Source of the DNA: Beijerinckiaceae bacterium
GTDB lineage: Bacteria > Pseudomonadota > Alphaproteobacteria > Rhizobiales > Beijerinckiaceae
Direction of reading: 5' to 3'
Length of the DNA stretch: 64,000 nucleotides
NCBI GenBank assembly: GCA_027533425.1
Contig: JAPZUD010000001.1
Coordinates: 930,001 to 994,000 of the forward strand
In this document: in pieces, positions 9,541 through 18,747 of the stretch
Position numbering within the stretch: position 1 is the stretch's first letter
Layout: each line of letters starts with the position of its first letter
The notes under the pieces: model-generated
The model's input: only the letters and a program-made list of their open reading frames with translations
Database searches by the model: none
Told to the model about the DNA's origin: nothing
Position numbers and translations under genes: made by a program

Positions 9541-10265
9541 CCCTGCGCAGCCTCGACCCCTCCGCCTTCTGGATCTATCTCGCCGAGCAGCCGCTCTTCT
9601 TCCTCGCGATCACCCTGGCCGCCTATCTGGTCGGAGACCGCATCGCCGCCGCCACCGGCCGCCATCCCTTGGCCAATCCGGTCCTGATCGCAATCCTGCT
9701 GGTCGGCACGGCCCTGCTGGTCTCGGGCACCTCGCATGCCCGCTATTTCGAAGGCGCGCGCTTCGTCCATGTCCTGCTCGGCCCGGCCACCGTCGCCCTT
9801 GCCCTGCCGATCTGGCGCAACCGCGCGCTGATCGCCCGGCACTGGCGGGCCATCGGCGCGGCGCTCGGGATCGGCGCGCTGGTGGGCATCGGCAGTACGC
9901 TGATCCTCGCGCGCCTCCTCGGCCTGTCCGGCGCCACGCTTGCCTCGCTGGCGCCGAAATCGGTGACGGCCGCGATTGCCATGGGCATTGCCGAACAGGT
10001 CGGCGGCACCCCGCCACTCACGGCCGTCCTCGTCATCGCCACCGGCATTCTCGGCGCGGTCATGGTCACGCCGCTGATGAACCTGCTGCGGATCCGCGAT
10101 TATGCCGCGCGCGGCTTCGCCGTGGGCATCGCCGCGCATGGCATCGGCACGGCGCGGGCGCTGCAGGTCAACGAGAAGGCCGGTGCCTATGCGGCCCTCG
10201 GCATGGCGCTGAACGGGCTGGTCACAGCCATTCTCGTGCCGCTGCTGCTCTTCCTCTTCCGGTAG
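9537..10265 (+). CDS. lrgB: LrgB family membrane protein
   Basis: 242 residues with about seven membrane segments. Family landmarks are NPVLIAILLV near residue 43, FVHVLLGPATVALALP near 77, LAPKSVTAAIAM near 138, and GIAAHGIGTARALQ near 197. It is coupled to lrgA by an ATGA overlap and probably forms the same membrane complex. Its stop is 25 bases before the rnr start, so the pair may form an operon with rnr. Confidence 0.92.
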   Translation: MTLRSLDPSAFWIYLAEQPLFFLAITLAAYLVGDRIAAATGRHPLANPVLIAILLVGTALLVSGTSHARYFEGARFVHVLLGPATVALALPIWRNRALIARHWRAIGAALGIGALVGIGSTLILARLLGLSGATLASLAPKSVTAAIAMGIAEQVGGTPPLTAVLVIATGILGAVMVTPLMNLLRIRDYAARGFAVGIAAHGIGTARALQVNEKAGAYAALGMALNGLVTAILVPLLLFLFR

Positions 10266-10290
10266 CGCGCAGGCTGTGCGAGAAGGAGGA

Positions 10291-12675
10291 ATGTCGCGCC
10301 TGCCCCGCTCCCTGGCCCCTCGCCGGCAACCGAAAGCCCCGGAGGCCCGGCCCTTCCCGAGCCGGGAGGAGATCCTCGCTTTCATTGCCTCGGCCAAGAC
10401 CAAGGTCGGCAAGCGCGAGATTGCCCGCGAATTCGGGATGAACCCCGCCGCCAAGATCATGCTCAAGCGCCTGCTCAAGGAATGGCAGGCCGAGGGTATG
10501 CTGGAGCGCAAGCGCGGCGCGTTGCATGCGGCCGGCCAGCTTCCGCCCGTCATCGTAGCGGACATTATCGGCCGGGATATCGACGGCGACTTCATCGCGG
10601 TTCCCGCCGAATGGGATCCCTCGCGCGGCGAGCCGCCCCGCATCGTCCTGCCCCTGCCCCGCCGTTCGCGCGGCGATCAGGGGCCGGCACCGGGCATCAA
10701 TGACCGCGTGCTGATGCGCATCGAACCCGCCGACGAGGAGGATGGCCCGGACTACACCGGCAAGGTGATCAAGGTTCTCTCGAACCAGGCGAAGCGCGCG
10801 GTCGGCATCTTCCGCGCCGAGAAGGATGGCGGCGGTCGTCTGATCCCGATCGACAAGAAGGCCAAGGGCGTCGAGATCCTGATCCCGCCGGGTCCGTCCG
10901 CCGGCGAGGCCGAGGATGGCGACCTGATCGCCGTCGAAATCGGCCGCGATCATCGCCTCGGCCTCAAGACGGGGCGCGTGCGCGAGCGGCTGGGCTCGAC
11001 GAAAAGCGAACGCGCCATCTCGCTGATCGCGATCCATACCCATGAAATTCCTCATGTTTTCCCGGATGCTGCCCTGCGCGAGGCGGAACAGGCCGAGGAG
11101 GCCACCCTGGCCGGCCGCGACGATTGGCGCGGCATTCCGCTGATCACGATCGACCCGGCGGATGCGAAGGACCATGACGATGCCGTCCATGCCGAACCGG
11201 ATCCCGATCCGGACAATCTCGGTGGCTTCATCCTCCATATCGCCATCGCCGATGTCGCCCATTACGTCCGGCCCGGCTCGGCGCTCGACCGGGAGGCCTT
11301 GATCCGAGGCAATTCGGTCTATTTCCCGGACCGCGTGGTGCCGATGCTGCCGGAGCGGATCTCGAACGATCTCTGCTCGCTCAAGCCGCTGGTCAACCGC
11401 GCCGCCCTCGGCCTCCGGGTGGTGATCAGCGCGCGTGGCGAGAAGCGCGGCCATTCCTTCCACCGCGTGCTGATGCGCTCCGCCGCGAAACTTGCCTACC
11501 AGCAGGCCCAGACCGCGATTGACGGCACGCTGGATGACATCACCGGCCCGCTGATCAAGCCGGTCCTGACCCCGCTCTGGCGCGCCTACGAGGCGCTGAA
11601 GATCGCCCGCGATGCCCGCGAGCCGCTCGATCTCGACCTGCCTGAACGCAAGCTCGTGCTCGACGCGCAGGGCCATGTGGCCGATGTGATCGTCCCCGAG
11701 CGGCTGGACGCGCATCGCCTGATCGAGGAATTCATGATCCTCGCCAATGTCTGCGCGGCGGAAACGCTGGAAAAGGCGCGGATTCCGCTGCTTTACCGCA
11801 TCCATGACAATCCCAGCCTCGAGAAGATGCAGGGGCTGCGCACCTTCCTCGAGAGCATCGCCATTACCCTGCCGAAGCAGGGCGCGCTCCGCCCGGACCT
11901 GTTCAACCGCATCCTCGCGCGGGTGAAGGACGGGCCGAATGCCACGCTCTGCAACGAGGTGATCCTGCGCTCGCAGGCCCAGGCGGAATACAGCCCCGAC
12001 AATATCGGCCATTTCGGCCTGAACCTGCGCCGATATGCCCATTTCACCTCGCCGATCCGCCGCTATTCGGATCTGATCGTGCATCGCGGGCTGATCCGCG
12101 CCCTCGGCTTCGGCAAGGACGGCCTGCCCGACATCACCGTCGAGGCCATGCGCGAAATCGGCGCGCAGATCTCCGCCGCCGAGCGCCGCGCCATGGCCGC
12201 CGAACGCGAGACGGTCGACCGGCTGATCGCGCTCTATCTCGTCGATCGCGTCGGGGAGAGCTTCCGCGGCCGGATTGCCGGCGTCACCCGGGCCGGCCTC
12301 TTCGTGAAGCTCGACCGCACCGGCGCCGATGGGTTCATCCCCGCCGGCAGCCTCGGCGATGATTTCTTCCGCCATGACGAAGCCGCCCATGCCCTGACCG
12401 GCTCGCGGACGGGCGAGAGCTACCGTCTTGGCGACAGCGTGAATGTCCGGCTGGTCGAGGCCCAGCCCATGGCCGGGGCGCTCCGTTTTGAAATGTTGAG
12501 CGAAGGCCGCTATGTGAAGGTCACGCGCGGCAAGGGCCGAAATGGCAAGATGACCAGCGGCAAGCCGGCCTTGCGCGAGAATGCGGAACATGGTTCAAGG
12601 CGAAACGCATTCACAAAACCCGATATGAGCAAGCCATCCGGCCGGCGCAACCGCCGCGGATGGGTGGAGGATTGA
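10291..12675 (+). CDS. rnr: Ribonuclease R
   Basis: 3'-5' processive exoribonuclease of the RNB family, degrading structured RNA. About 794 residues. Order: an N-terminal helix-turn-helix (FASAKT-like region, EIAREFGMN near 40), cold-shock domains, the RNB catalytic core with ITIDPADAKDHDDAV (active-site aspartates) near 290 and RRYSDLIVHRGLIRALG near 600, then an S1 domain and a basic tail. The start is uncertain: ATG 10291 has AGGAGG only 1 base away, while in-frame GTG 10276 adds five residues. DUF983 starts immediately after its stop. Confidence 0.96.
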   Translation: MSRLPRSLAPRRQPKAPEARPFPSREEILAFIASAKTKVGKREIAREFGMNPAAKIMLKRLLKEWQAEGMLERKRGALHAAGQLPPVIVADIIGRDIDGDFIAVPAEWDPSRGEPPRIVLPLPRRSRGDQGPAPGINDRVLMRIEPADEEDGPDYTGKVIKVLSNQAKRAVGIFRAEKDGGGRLIPIDKKAKGVEILIPPGPSAGEAEDGDLIAVEIGRDHRLGLKTGRVRERLGSTKSERAISLIAIHTHEIPHVFPDAALREAEQAEEATLAGRDDWRGIPLITIDPADAKDHDDAVHAEPDPDPDNLGGFILHIAIADVAHYVRPGSALDREALIRGNSVYFPDRVVPMLPERISNDLCSLKPLVNRAALGLRVVISARGEKRGHSFHRVLMRSAAKLAYQQAQTAIDGTLDDITGPLIKPVLTPLWRAYEALKIARDAREPLDLDLPERKLVLDAQGHVADVIVPERLDAHRLIEEFMILANVCAAETLEKARIPLLYRIHDNPSLEKMQGLRTFLESIAITLPKQGALRPDLFNRILARVKDGPNATLCNEVILRSQAQAEYSPDNIGHFGLNLRRYAHFTSPIRRYSDLIVHRGLIRALGFGKDGLPDITVEAMREIGAQISAAERRAMAAERETVDRLIALYLVDRVGESFRGRIAGVTRAGLFVKLDRTGADGFIPAGSLGDDFFRHDEAAHALTGSRTGESYRLGDSVNVRLVEAQPMAGALRFEMLSEGRYVKVTRGKGRNGKMTSGKPALRENAEHGSRRNAFTKPDMSKPSGRRNRRGWVED

Positions 12676-13107
12676 ATGGAATACGGCCTCAAGGGCGCAG
12701 CTGCGCTCGAGCCCCGGAACTGGAAGCAGGCCCTTGGCCGCGGCTTCCGCTGCACCTGCCCGCAATGCGGCCAGGGGCGGATGTTCGCCAGCTTCCTGAA
12801 GGTGGCGCCGGCCTGCGATTCCTGCGGCGAGCGGCTGGATGGCCACCGCGCCGACGACATGCCCGCCTATATCACCATCACGATTGTCGGCCATATCATC
12901 GTCGGCCTGAACCTGTTCTTCGAGCGGACGGCCGAATGGCCGATGTGGTGGCACATGGTGCTCTGGCCGGTCCTCACCATCATCATGACGCTGCTGATCA
13001 TGCAGCCCGTCAAGGGCGCGCTGGTCGGCTACCAATGGGCTTTGCGGATGCATGGTTTCGACCCCGAGGGCGATATCCACGAGATCCGCTCGGCTGCCAA
13101 GCCCTGA
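12676..13107 (+). CDS. DUF983 zinc-ribbon membrane protein
   Basis: 143 residues. An N-terminal treble-clef-like pattern (CTCPQCGQGRMF near residue 27, then CDSCGERLDG near 48) is followed by two membrane helices (ITITIVGHIIVGLNLFF and VLTIIMTLLIMQPVKG). This is the DUF983 family, widespread in alphaproteobacteria and of unknown function. The ATG directly abuts the rnr stop, so it is co-translated with RNase R; a role in RNA or membrane homeostasis is only inferred from position. Confidence 0.9.
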   Translation: MEYGLKGAAALEPRNWKQALGRGFRCTCPQCGQGRMFASFLKVAPACDSCGERLDGHRADDMPAYITITIVGHIIVGLNLFFERTAEWPMWWHMVLWPVLTIIMTLLIMQPVKGALVGYQWALRMHGFDPEGDIHEIRSAAKP

Positions 13108-13118
13108 AGCCTGTCCCC

Positions 13119-13880
13119 ATGTCCGCCACGGATCTCCTCTCCGACGACGAGAAACTGGCCCGCCTGACGGGCGAGGCCCGTGACCGGCGCTGGGCCAATG
13201 TCCGGCCCGTCGATGCCGCTACGCTGATCATCGTCGACCGGACGGGCAAGGAGCCGCGCGTCCTCATGGGCAAGCGCCATCCGAACCACAAATTCATGCC
13301 GGACAAGTTCGTCTTTCCCGGCGGACGGATGGAAAGCCAGGATGCGCGCATCCCGGTGGAAAGCGAATTGCGCGACGAGGTCGTGGCTGCCCTGCTTGCC
13401 CGCACGCCGCGAGCCACGGTGCAAAGGGCACGGCGCCTCGCGCTGGCAGCGATCCGCGAGACCTTCGAGGAAACCGGCCTCGTCATCGGCCTGCCCTGCG
13501 CGCTGTCGCGCGCCTTGCCGGACGGGCCGTGGCAGGAATTCGCTGCGACCGGCCACCTGCCTGATCTCGGTGCTGTCCATTACCTCGCCCGCGCCATCAC
13601 CCCGCCAAAGCGGCCGAAGCGGTTCGACACCCGCTTCTTCGTCGTGGATGCCGGTGCCATCCGGCACAATGTCGGTACGCGGGTCGGCCCGGATGCGGAG
13701 CTGACGGAACTTGCCTGGCTCACCCTGCGCGACACGGCCGACCTGCCACTTCCGGCGATCACCCGGGTGATCCTGACCGATCTCGATGAGCAGATCCGGG
13801 CGGGCATGATCGGCCGGCGTCACGCGATCCCGTTCTATTACGAGCGGCAGCGTGTTTTCCGGCGCGACCTGATCGACTGA
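13119..13880 (+). CDS. NUDIX hydrolase
   Basis: 253 residues. The NUDIX box is split by an insertion: FPGGRMESQDAR near residue 66 supplies the glycines and RETFEETGLVIG near 111 supplies the metal-binding REUXEEXGU core. This longer arrangement is typical of the alphaproteobacterial NUDIX proteins found next to DUF983. The substrate is unknown; related proteins hydrolyse nucleoside-diphosphate-linked compounds or CoA derivatives. ATG 13119 lies 11 bases after DUF983, in the same run. Confidence 0.9.
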   Translation: MSATDLLSDDEKLARLTGEARDRRWANVRPVDAATLIIVDRTGKEPRVLMGKRHPNHKFMPDKFVFPGGRMESQDARIPVESELRDEVVAALLARTPRATVQRARRLALAAIRETFEETGLVIGLPCALSRALPDGPWQEFAATGHLPDLGAVHYLARAITPPKRPKRFDTRFFVVDAGAIRHNVGTRVGPDAELTELAWLTLRDTADLPLPAITRVILTDLDEQIRAGMIGRRHAIPFYYERQRVFRRDLID

Positions 13881-13899
13881 ACAGGACTTCAGCGGCGCC

Positions 13900-14511
13900 T
13901 CAGAACAACCCCTTGGGAATGCTGTTCTCGGCCCCACCCGGCAACGGCTTGGGCTTGAGCCCTTTCGGCAGGTCGAACAGGGCGGCAGGCTGGGTTTCAC
14001 GCAGGAGACGCTGGGCAACACCCTGACCGTTGCCGAAATCCACCATGACCGGAATGCCATCGGCCGTCACGCAGAGCGTCTGGCCGCCCGCGGAGAATTC
14101 CCGGCAGGATTCCCCGACAATCGTGCGGATCCCGCCGATCTGCTCGGGCTGGAATGCGCCGATCGGGGCCGTCTTCCCCGCGAAGGCGCCCTTCGTTCCG
14201 TTTGCAACCAGCACCACAATATGCCCTTTGGCGAGGTCGCGATGCATCGTCTGCTCGGAACCGTCGAGCATGTCGATGCGCAGGCGTTGCGTCGCACCAT
14301 GATAGCGGAAGCGCAGCATCTTGGCGCCCGGCTGCAGGGCCCAGTCCATCTCGAAATCACGGTTCCCGAACAGGACCGGGTTGCTCGTCTGGCCAAGGGC
14401 TGCCTCCGGCAGGAAGGCACAGGCCACCAGCGCAAGGCCGGCCAGACTTGCACCGCGCTGTCGCAGGAACGAAGAAAGGTCATGCAAGAAGGAAGTCGCG
14501 GCCCGAATCAT
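13900..14511 (-). CDS. Exported protein of unknown function
   Basis: 203 residues with a signal peptide (hydrophobic SLAGLALVACAFL then PEAALGQ, likely cleaved after ALG or LGQ). The mature part has a beta-rich look (FRYHGATQRLRIDMLDGS) with two cysteines (ESCREF, TLCVTA) that could form a disulphide, and a Lys/Pro-rich end. I cannot assign a family with confidence; it resembles short periplasmic DUF4412-like proteins. ATG 14511 is preferred for its GAGG ribosome site; in-frame ATG 14520 and GTG 14538 are alternatives. It converges with the NUDIX gene. Confidence 0.7.
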   Translation of the reverse strand: MIRAATSFLHDLSSFLRQRGASLAGLALVACAFLPEAALGQTSNPVLFGNRDFEMDWALQPGAKMLRFRYHGATQRLRIDMLDGSEQTMHRDLAKGHIVVLVANGTKGAFAGKTAPIGAFQPEQIGGIRTIVGESCREFSAGGQTLCVTADGIPVMVDFGNGQGVAQRLLRETQPAALFDLPKGLKPKPLPGGAENSIPKGLF

Positions 14512-14639
14512 CGGCCTCATTCTAGGACGTATCCTCACAAAGTCAGAGGCTTTTGGGCGCGCCCCGTGGGGAACGGCTTCCCGCCATTGCCTAACGCCAC
14601 TGCGAACGCCAAAGTCGCCGCCTCGATCCGGAGCCTGCC

Positions 14640-15794
14640 ATGACCGAAATCGCCCCGTCCCAGCAACCCCGCGTCATCGCGGCGGCAATCCTGCTGGTCA
14701 CGCTGGTCGGCGTGTCGCTGGCGTTGTCGAACCCGTTGCTTTCGCTCGAAATGGAGCGCTGGGGCCTGTCGAGCACGATTGCCGGGCTGACGGCCTCGGC
14801 CGCCGGGCTTGGCACCGTGCTGGCCGTGCCCCTCGTCCCGCGCACGGCGCGCCGGCTCGGCGTGCCGCTGACGCTCGGCCTCTCGCTGGTCGCGGCTTCG
14901 GGGGGGATGATCCTCTTCTGGCTCTGGCAGGATGTCTGGGCCTGGACGGCCCTGCGCTTCCTGCTCGGCTGTGCAATCGGCGTTGTCTTCACCCTGTCGG
15001 AATTCTGGATCAACGCCGCCGCCGATCCGGCCCGGCGTGGCACGATCATGGGCATCTACGCCACGGCGCTCTATGCCGGCTTTGCCAGCGGGCCGCTGCT
15101 GCTGGCGCTCTCGGGAACCACAGGCTTCATCCCCTATGCCCTCACGGCGATGCTGATCGCTCTCGGGCTGATCCCGCTGCTCCTCGCCGGGAAGAATACA
15201 CCGCGGGTCGACCAGCCGGCCTCGCATTCGGTCCTTCGCTTCGTGGTCGCGGTGCCGACCGCCACGTTCGGCGCGCTCATCTTCGGAGCAGCGGAAACGG
15301 GAATCATCGTGCAACTGCCGGTCCATAATGTCCGGCTCGGCTACCCGGAGAAGGCCGCCGCCCTCCTGCTTTCCGCCTTCACTCTCGGCAATGTGCTGAT
15401 GCAGATGCCGCTCGGCTGGCTGTCCGACCGGATGGACCGGCGCGTGCTGCTGTTCATCCTTGCCACGTGTTCGGCCCTGCTCGCTCTGGCCCTGCCGCTC
15501 GGGCCGCCGGGTTTCTGGTCGTTCTCGTTCCTGCTCTTCCTGCTTGGCGGGGCTTCCGGCGCGATCTACACGGTCGGGCTTGCGCATCTCGGCGCACGCT
15601 TCTCGGGCGCCGATCTCGCGGCGGCCAATGCCGCCTTCGTGCTTCTGTACTCGGTAGGGCTGATGATCGGCCCTCCGGTCATCGGCCTCGGCATGGACCA
15701 TCTCGGCCGCCTCGGCCTGCCGGTGGCGATGACGGCGATGTTCGGGCTCTATGCCCTGCTGGTCCTCGCGCGGATGCGACGCGGCCCGCGATGA
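14640..15794 (+). CDS. Major facilitator superfamily transporter (YcaD-like)
   Basis: 384 residues with twelve hydrophobic segments. The TM4-TM5 region [29 protein letters not shown] (split here only for description) matches the YcaD/MFS group, and [13 protein letters not shown] is the typical MFS loop motif repeated in the second half near residue 259. The substrate is unknown; drug or metabolite efflux is the usual guess. It lies upstream of rpmG on the same strand but rpmG has its own promoter-like sequence. Confidence 0.88.
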   Translation: MTEIAPSQQPRVIAAAILLVTLVGVSLALSNPLLSLEMERWGLSSTIAGLTASAAGLGTVLAVPLVPRTARRLGVPLTLGLSLVAASGGMILFWLWQDVWAWTALRFLLGCAIGVVFTLSEFWINAAADPARRGTIMGIYATALYAGFASGPLLLALSGTTGFIPYALTAMLIALGLIPLLLAGKNTPRVDQPASHSVLRFVVAVPTATFGALIFGAAETGIIVQLPVHNVRLGYPEKAAALLLSAFTLGNVLMQMPLGWLSDRMDRRVLLFILATCSALLALALPLGPPGFWSFSFLLFLLGGASGAIYTVGLAHLGARFSGADLAAANAAFVLLYSVGLMIGPPVIGLGMDHLGRLGLPVAMTAMFGLYALLVLARMRRGPR

Positions 15795-15834
15795 ATGTGC
15801 TGCACTTTCTCCGCTGCCGGCCAACCGTTTGGGC

Positions 15835-15863
15835 TTGACTTGGGCCCGGCTTTCCGCAATACG
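15835..15863 (+). promoter_or_regulatory. Sigma70-like promoter for rpmG
   Basis: TTGACT at 15835-15840, a 17-base spacer, and AATACG at 15858-15863, ending 85 bases upstream of the rpmG start. The -35 is a near-perfect match; the -10 is weak but within alphaproteobacterial variation. The position in the MFS-rpmG gap fits a strong ribosomal-protein promoter. Confidence 0.45.
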
Positions 15864-15948
15864 ACCGTCCGGTGCCGGGCTTTTCGCCCGGCTATTCGTT
15901 TCACGCGATGTGCGGGCCATCAGGGCCCAGTTCTCGCCGGAGGTTCCC

Positions 15949-16116
15949 ATGGCCAAGGCCACCACGATCAAGATCAAGCTGCTGTCGACGGCGGATACGG
16001 GCTATTTCTACGTCACGAAGAAGAATGCCCGCACGGCCACCGAAAAGCTGGCCTTCAAGAAGTATGATCCGGTTGCCAAGAAGCACGTGGAATTCAAGGA
16101 AACCAAGATCAAGTAA
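15949..16116 (+). CDS. rpmG: 50S ribosomal protein L33
   Basis: 55 residues, [20 protein letters not shown] opening and a lysine-rich end [11 protein letters not shown], the full-length alphaproteobacterial L33. No zinc-binding CxxC pairs, so it is the zinc-independent form. A GGAGG-like AGG site sits before ATG 15949. It is followed by a clean intrinsic terminator. The rpmG-pleD-divK neighbourhood is conserved in the order. Confidence 0.98.
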   Translation: MAKATTIKIKLLSTADTGYFYVTKKNARTATEKLAFKKYDPVAKKHVEFKETKIK

Positions 16117-16141
16117 GGCGGATTGCCATCGCCTGACGATC

Positions 16142-16165
16142 AGGGCGCCGCAAGGCGCCTTTTTT
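16142..16165 (+). terminator. Intrinsic terminator after rpmG
   Basis: GGCGCC at 16144-16149 pairs with GGCGCC at 16154-16159 around a GCAA loop, with two more flanking pairs possible, followed by a run of six T at 16160-16165. It sits 27 bases after the rpmG stop. Confidence 0.9.
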
Positions 16166-16488
16166 GTTGTCCGGATTTCAGTGTGTTGCCCGGAATTCAG
16201 CCGGGCTGCGCCGGCGGTACCGGTTCAGGCGGGGATGGCCGGGATCCGGATCTGTGGGGAGATTGTTCGTGCCCCCGCCGGAAAGGCGATTCCGGAAGGG
16301 TGGCCGGCCCAGAAAGGAAGACGAGGAGGCAACTCACTCCCCTTCTGAGCCGGCCGAACCTCGTGGGACGCAGGAGATGCGGCGGACCTGAACATCCCGC
16401 GAGGGATTCCGGTGCCACGCAGGCGGCGCGGCAGGCTGCTCAGGCTAAGCGAGTCGCGGGGAGAAGCAAGAGGCCTTGCAGGCCACTG
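16166..16488. other. 323-base spacer between rpmG and pleD with an imperfect hairpin
   Basis: No credible gene. The main structure is an inverted repeat: GGCCGGC at 16302-16308 against GCCGGCC at 16349-16355, extended inward after a mismatch by CAGAA against TTCTG. It has no T-run on either strand, so it is not a standard terminator. A smaller GGCC-TTGCA-GGCC hairpin at 16472-16484 lies just past the pleD stop on the minus strand and could help end that transcript. Confidence 0.5.
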
Positions 16489-17859
16489 TCACGCGGCGAT
16501 GCGCACGCAGTTCCGGCCGGCGCGCTTGGCCTCGTACATGGCCTTGTCGGCGTTCTTGAACAGCGAGTCGCCGCTGCGCAGCGAGGCAGCAGCCGTCGCC
16601 ACGCCGATCGAGGCGGTCACGCGGAGCGTCTTGGTGCCGTTCGCGACGGAGAACGGGCGGTTGTCGATCGCCTGGCGGATGCGTTCCGCCACGCGCTGGG
16701 CCGCGAAAGGTTCGGTATCGGGCATGGCGACCACGAATTCCTCGCCGCCGAACCGGGCGACGATATCGATGCCACGCACCGCCTGCCGGAGGCGTTCGGC
16801 GCATTCCCGCAGGACCTCGTCGCCGACATCGTGGCCATGCTGGTCATTGATCGACTTGAAATGATCGAGATCGAGCACCAGCAGCGACACCGCAGCCCCG
16901 CGGGCCGTATCATCAGCCAGCAGGCTCTGGAGCTGTGTATGGAGGAAGCGGCGGTTATGCAGCTTGGTCAGCGGGTCAACGATGGCCAGTTCCATCGAGG
17001 CGCGGAGATTGTCGCGCAGCCTCTCCTGATAGCGCCACTTGCGGATCTGCGTCGTGACCCGGGCGATCAGCTCGTTCCGGTCGATCGGACGGATCAGGTA
17101 GTCATTCACGCCCATATCGATGGCCCGCGTCACCAGCGGATCGCTGATCGCCTCGGCGAGGACCAGGACCGGCAGGTTGCGCAAGGCATTGTCCGAGCGG
17201 ATCTGCGAGATCAGCCGCAGCGGATCGGCGTCATGGAGGCCGAGGCTGACGATCGCGACATCGTATCCGCCCTCCTGCACCCGCGGGAGGACGTTCTGGG
17301 CATGCGCCTCGATCTCGACGACATGATGCTGCTTCAGCGCGGCGCTCATCCGGTCGGCGGCATTGGCCCGGTCTTCAACCAGCAGGATCCGGCCGTTCTG
17401 CCCGTCCTCCGCCGCCGCCATGGAAAGCGGGTCCGGCAGGCCGAGGCCCTGGGTGCCGGCCGCGCGGGCGCGCAATTCGTCGGTCAGGTGCTTGAGCCGC
17501 ACGAGCGAGCGGACGCGGGTCAACAGCGCGAGCTCATTGATCGGCTTGGTCAGGAAATCATCGGCGCCGGCCTGCAGCCCGGTCAGGCGATCGGACGGGC
17601 TGTCAAGCGCGGTGACCATGATCACGGGGAGATGCGCTGTCTGAGGGGCGGATTTCAGCCGGCGGCACACCTCGTAGCCATCCATGCCCGGCATCATCAC
17701 GTCGAGCAGCACGACATCGCATTCGCCGCGCTCGCAGATATCCAGCGCCTGCGGGCCGGACATGGCGGTGAGCACGGTAAAGTACTCGGCCGTCAGCCGC
17801 GCTTCGAGCAGGCGGATATTCGCGAACACATCGTCGACGATCAGGACGCGTGCGGTCAT
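16489..17859 (-). CDS. pleD: Response regulator diguanylate cyclase PleD
   Basis: Makes cyclic di-GMP; in Caulobacter and relatives it drives the motile-to-sessile switch. 456 residues: a receiver domain (about 1-120, phosphoacceptor Asp near 53 in VVLLDVMMPGMDG), a second degenerate receiver (about 155-275) and a GGDEF domain with intact FGGEEF near residue 371. The inhibitory-site motif RGID lies five residues before GGEEF, so product inhibition is expected. ATG 17859 was chosen; the 29-residue extension upstream is in the divK gap. divK lies 14 bases upstream, an operon typical of the order. Confidence 0.97.
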   Translation of the reverse strand: MTARVLIVDDVFANIRLLEARLTAEYFTVLTAMSGPQALDICERGECDVVLLDVMMPGMDGYEVCRRLKSAPQTAHLPVIMVTALDSPSDRLTGLQAGADDFLTKPINELALLTRVRSLVRLKHLTDELRARAAGTQGLGLPDPLSMAAAEDGQNGRILLVEDRANAADRMSAALKQHHVVEIEAHAQNVLPRVQEGGYDVAIVSLGLHDADPLRLISQIRSDNALRNLPVLVLAEAISDPLVTRAIDMGVNDYLIRPIDRNELIARVTTQIRKWRYQERLRDNLRASMELAIVDPLTKLHNRRFLHTQLQSLLADDTARGAAVSLLVLDLDHFKSINDQHGHDVGDEVLRECAERLRQAVRGIDIVARFGGEEFVVAMPDTEPFAAQRVAERIRQAIDNRPFSVANGTKTLRVTASIGVATAAASLRSGDSLFKNADKAMYEAKRAGRNCVRIAA

Positions 17860-17873
17860 GCCAATTCCAACCC

Positions 17874-18239
17874 TTACCCGATAAAGCTTCGCACGGTCTC
17901 GATGAACTTCGCGACCGAGATGGGCTTCGAAAGATACCCTTCGCAACCCGATTCGCGGATCCGCTCCTCGTCGCCCTTCATGGCGAAGGCCGTGATGGCG
18001 ATAACCGGAATCGGCCGCATGTCATCATCCTCCTTGAGGAGTTTGATGACATCGATGCCGGACACCTCCGGCAGCTGGATATCCATCAGGATGAGGTCAG
18101 GGCGATGCGTACGCGCCAGTTCGAGCCCTTCGAGGCCCGACCTGGACTTGAGCGTCGCATAGCCATGCGCTTCAAGCAGATCGTTGAAGAGCTTCATGTT
18201 GAGGTCGTTATCCTCAACGATCAGAACTTTCTTGCTCAT
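17874..18239 (-). CDS. divK: Single-domain response regulator DivK
   Basis: 121 residues, a lone receiver domain with VEDNDLN near the start, the phosphoacceptor Asp in [13 protein letters not shown] (about residue 53), [13 protein letters not shown] and the conserved [12 protein letters not shown]. DivK controls the kinases/phosphatases DivJ, PleC and DivL and through them CtrA, setting polarity and cell-cycle progression. It is first in the divK-pleD operon. I saw no clear CtrA box in the upstream gap. Confidence 0.96.
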   Translation of the reverse strand: MSKKVLIVEDNDLNMKLFNDLLEAHGYATLKSRSGLEGLELARTHRPDLILMDIQLPEVSGIDVIKLLKEDDDMRPIPVIAITAFAMKGDEERIRESGCEGYLSKPISVAKFIETVRSFIG

Positions 18240-18435
18240 CCCCGACCGCCTGAACCCGAAATCCCCGGCCGCCCGAAAACGGGGCTGCCCAATTCGTGTT
18301 CACCCTAGCCAGCAACCCTGAATCAATCTGTAATCCGTCCGGGATGCTACCCCGGCACGCCCGCCTTCGGCAAAGATGGTTTAAAGTCGCTTGCCGAGAC
18401 CGGAGGGTGGCCGGCCATTCGACAGGGAGACCCGG

Positions 18436-18738
18436 ATGATGCGCCTGAAGAACAAGGGACCGGATGCCGAGGCCCTGGCCATCGACGCCCTGGGGTTCCT
18501 CGCCGAGGACATGGAGCGCCTCGGCCGGTTCCTCGCACTGACAGGGATCGATCCGGCGCGCCTGCGCGAAGCTGCAGCCAATCCCGGCTTTCTCGCTTCT
18601 GTTCTGGATTATCTCGGGCAGGACGAGAGCCTGGTTCTCGCCTTTGCCGCCAACCGGCAGATCCGTCCCGAATGGATCGCCGCAGCCCAACGCCAGCTGG
18701 CCGGAGCCGCACCGGGCCCCGGCGATTTCCGGGGGTGA
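18436..18738 (+). CDS. DUF3572 family protein
   Basis: 100 residues, mostly helical, with the typical opening (AEALAIDALGFLAED) and closing (DESLVLAFAANRQI) segments. The family is small, cytoplasmic and conserved next to divK in alphaproteobacteria; function unknown. ATG 18436 or 18439 after GGGAGA. It diverges from divK across a 196-base gap and converges with the EipB gene. Confidence 0.88.
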   Translation: MMRLKNKGPDAEALAIDALGFLAEDMERLGRFLALTGIDPARLREAAANPGFLASVLDYLGQDESLVLAFAANRQIRPEWIAAAQRQLAGAAPGPGDFRG

Positions 18739-18747
18739 TGGCGGAAT

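Noticed and set aside
10222-12591. 789-codon open frame antisense to rnr
   Set aside because: Same artefact; RNase R motifs on the plus strand are complete, and the antisense frame has no ribosome site or family match.
16123-18162. 679-codon frame antisense to pleD and divK and extending into the rpmG spacer
   Set aside because: It covers two well-supported genes on the other strand; its first part in the spacer has no ribosome site or conserved-looking sequence.
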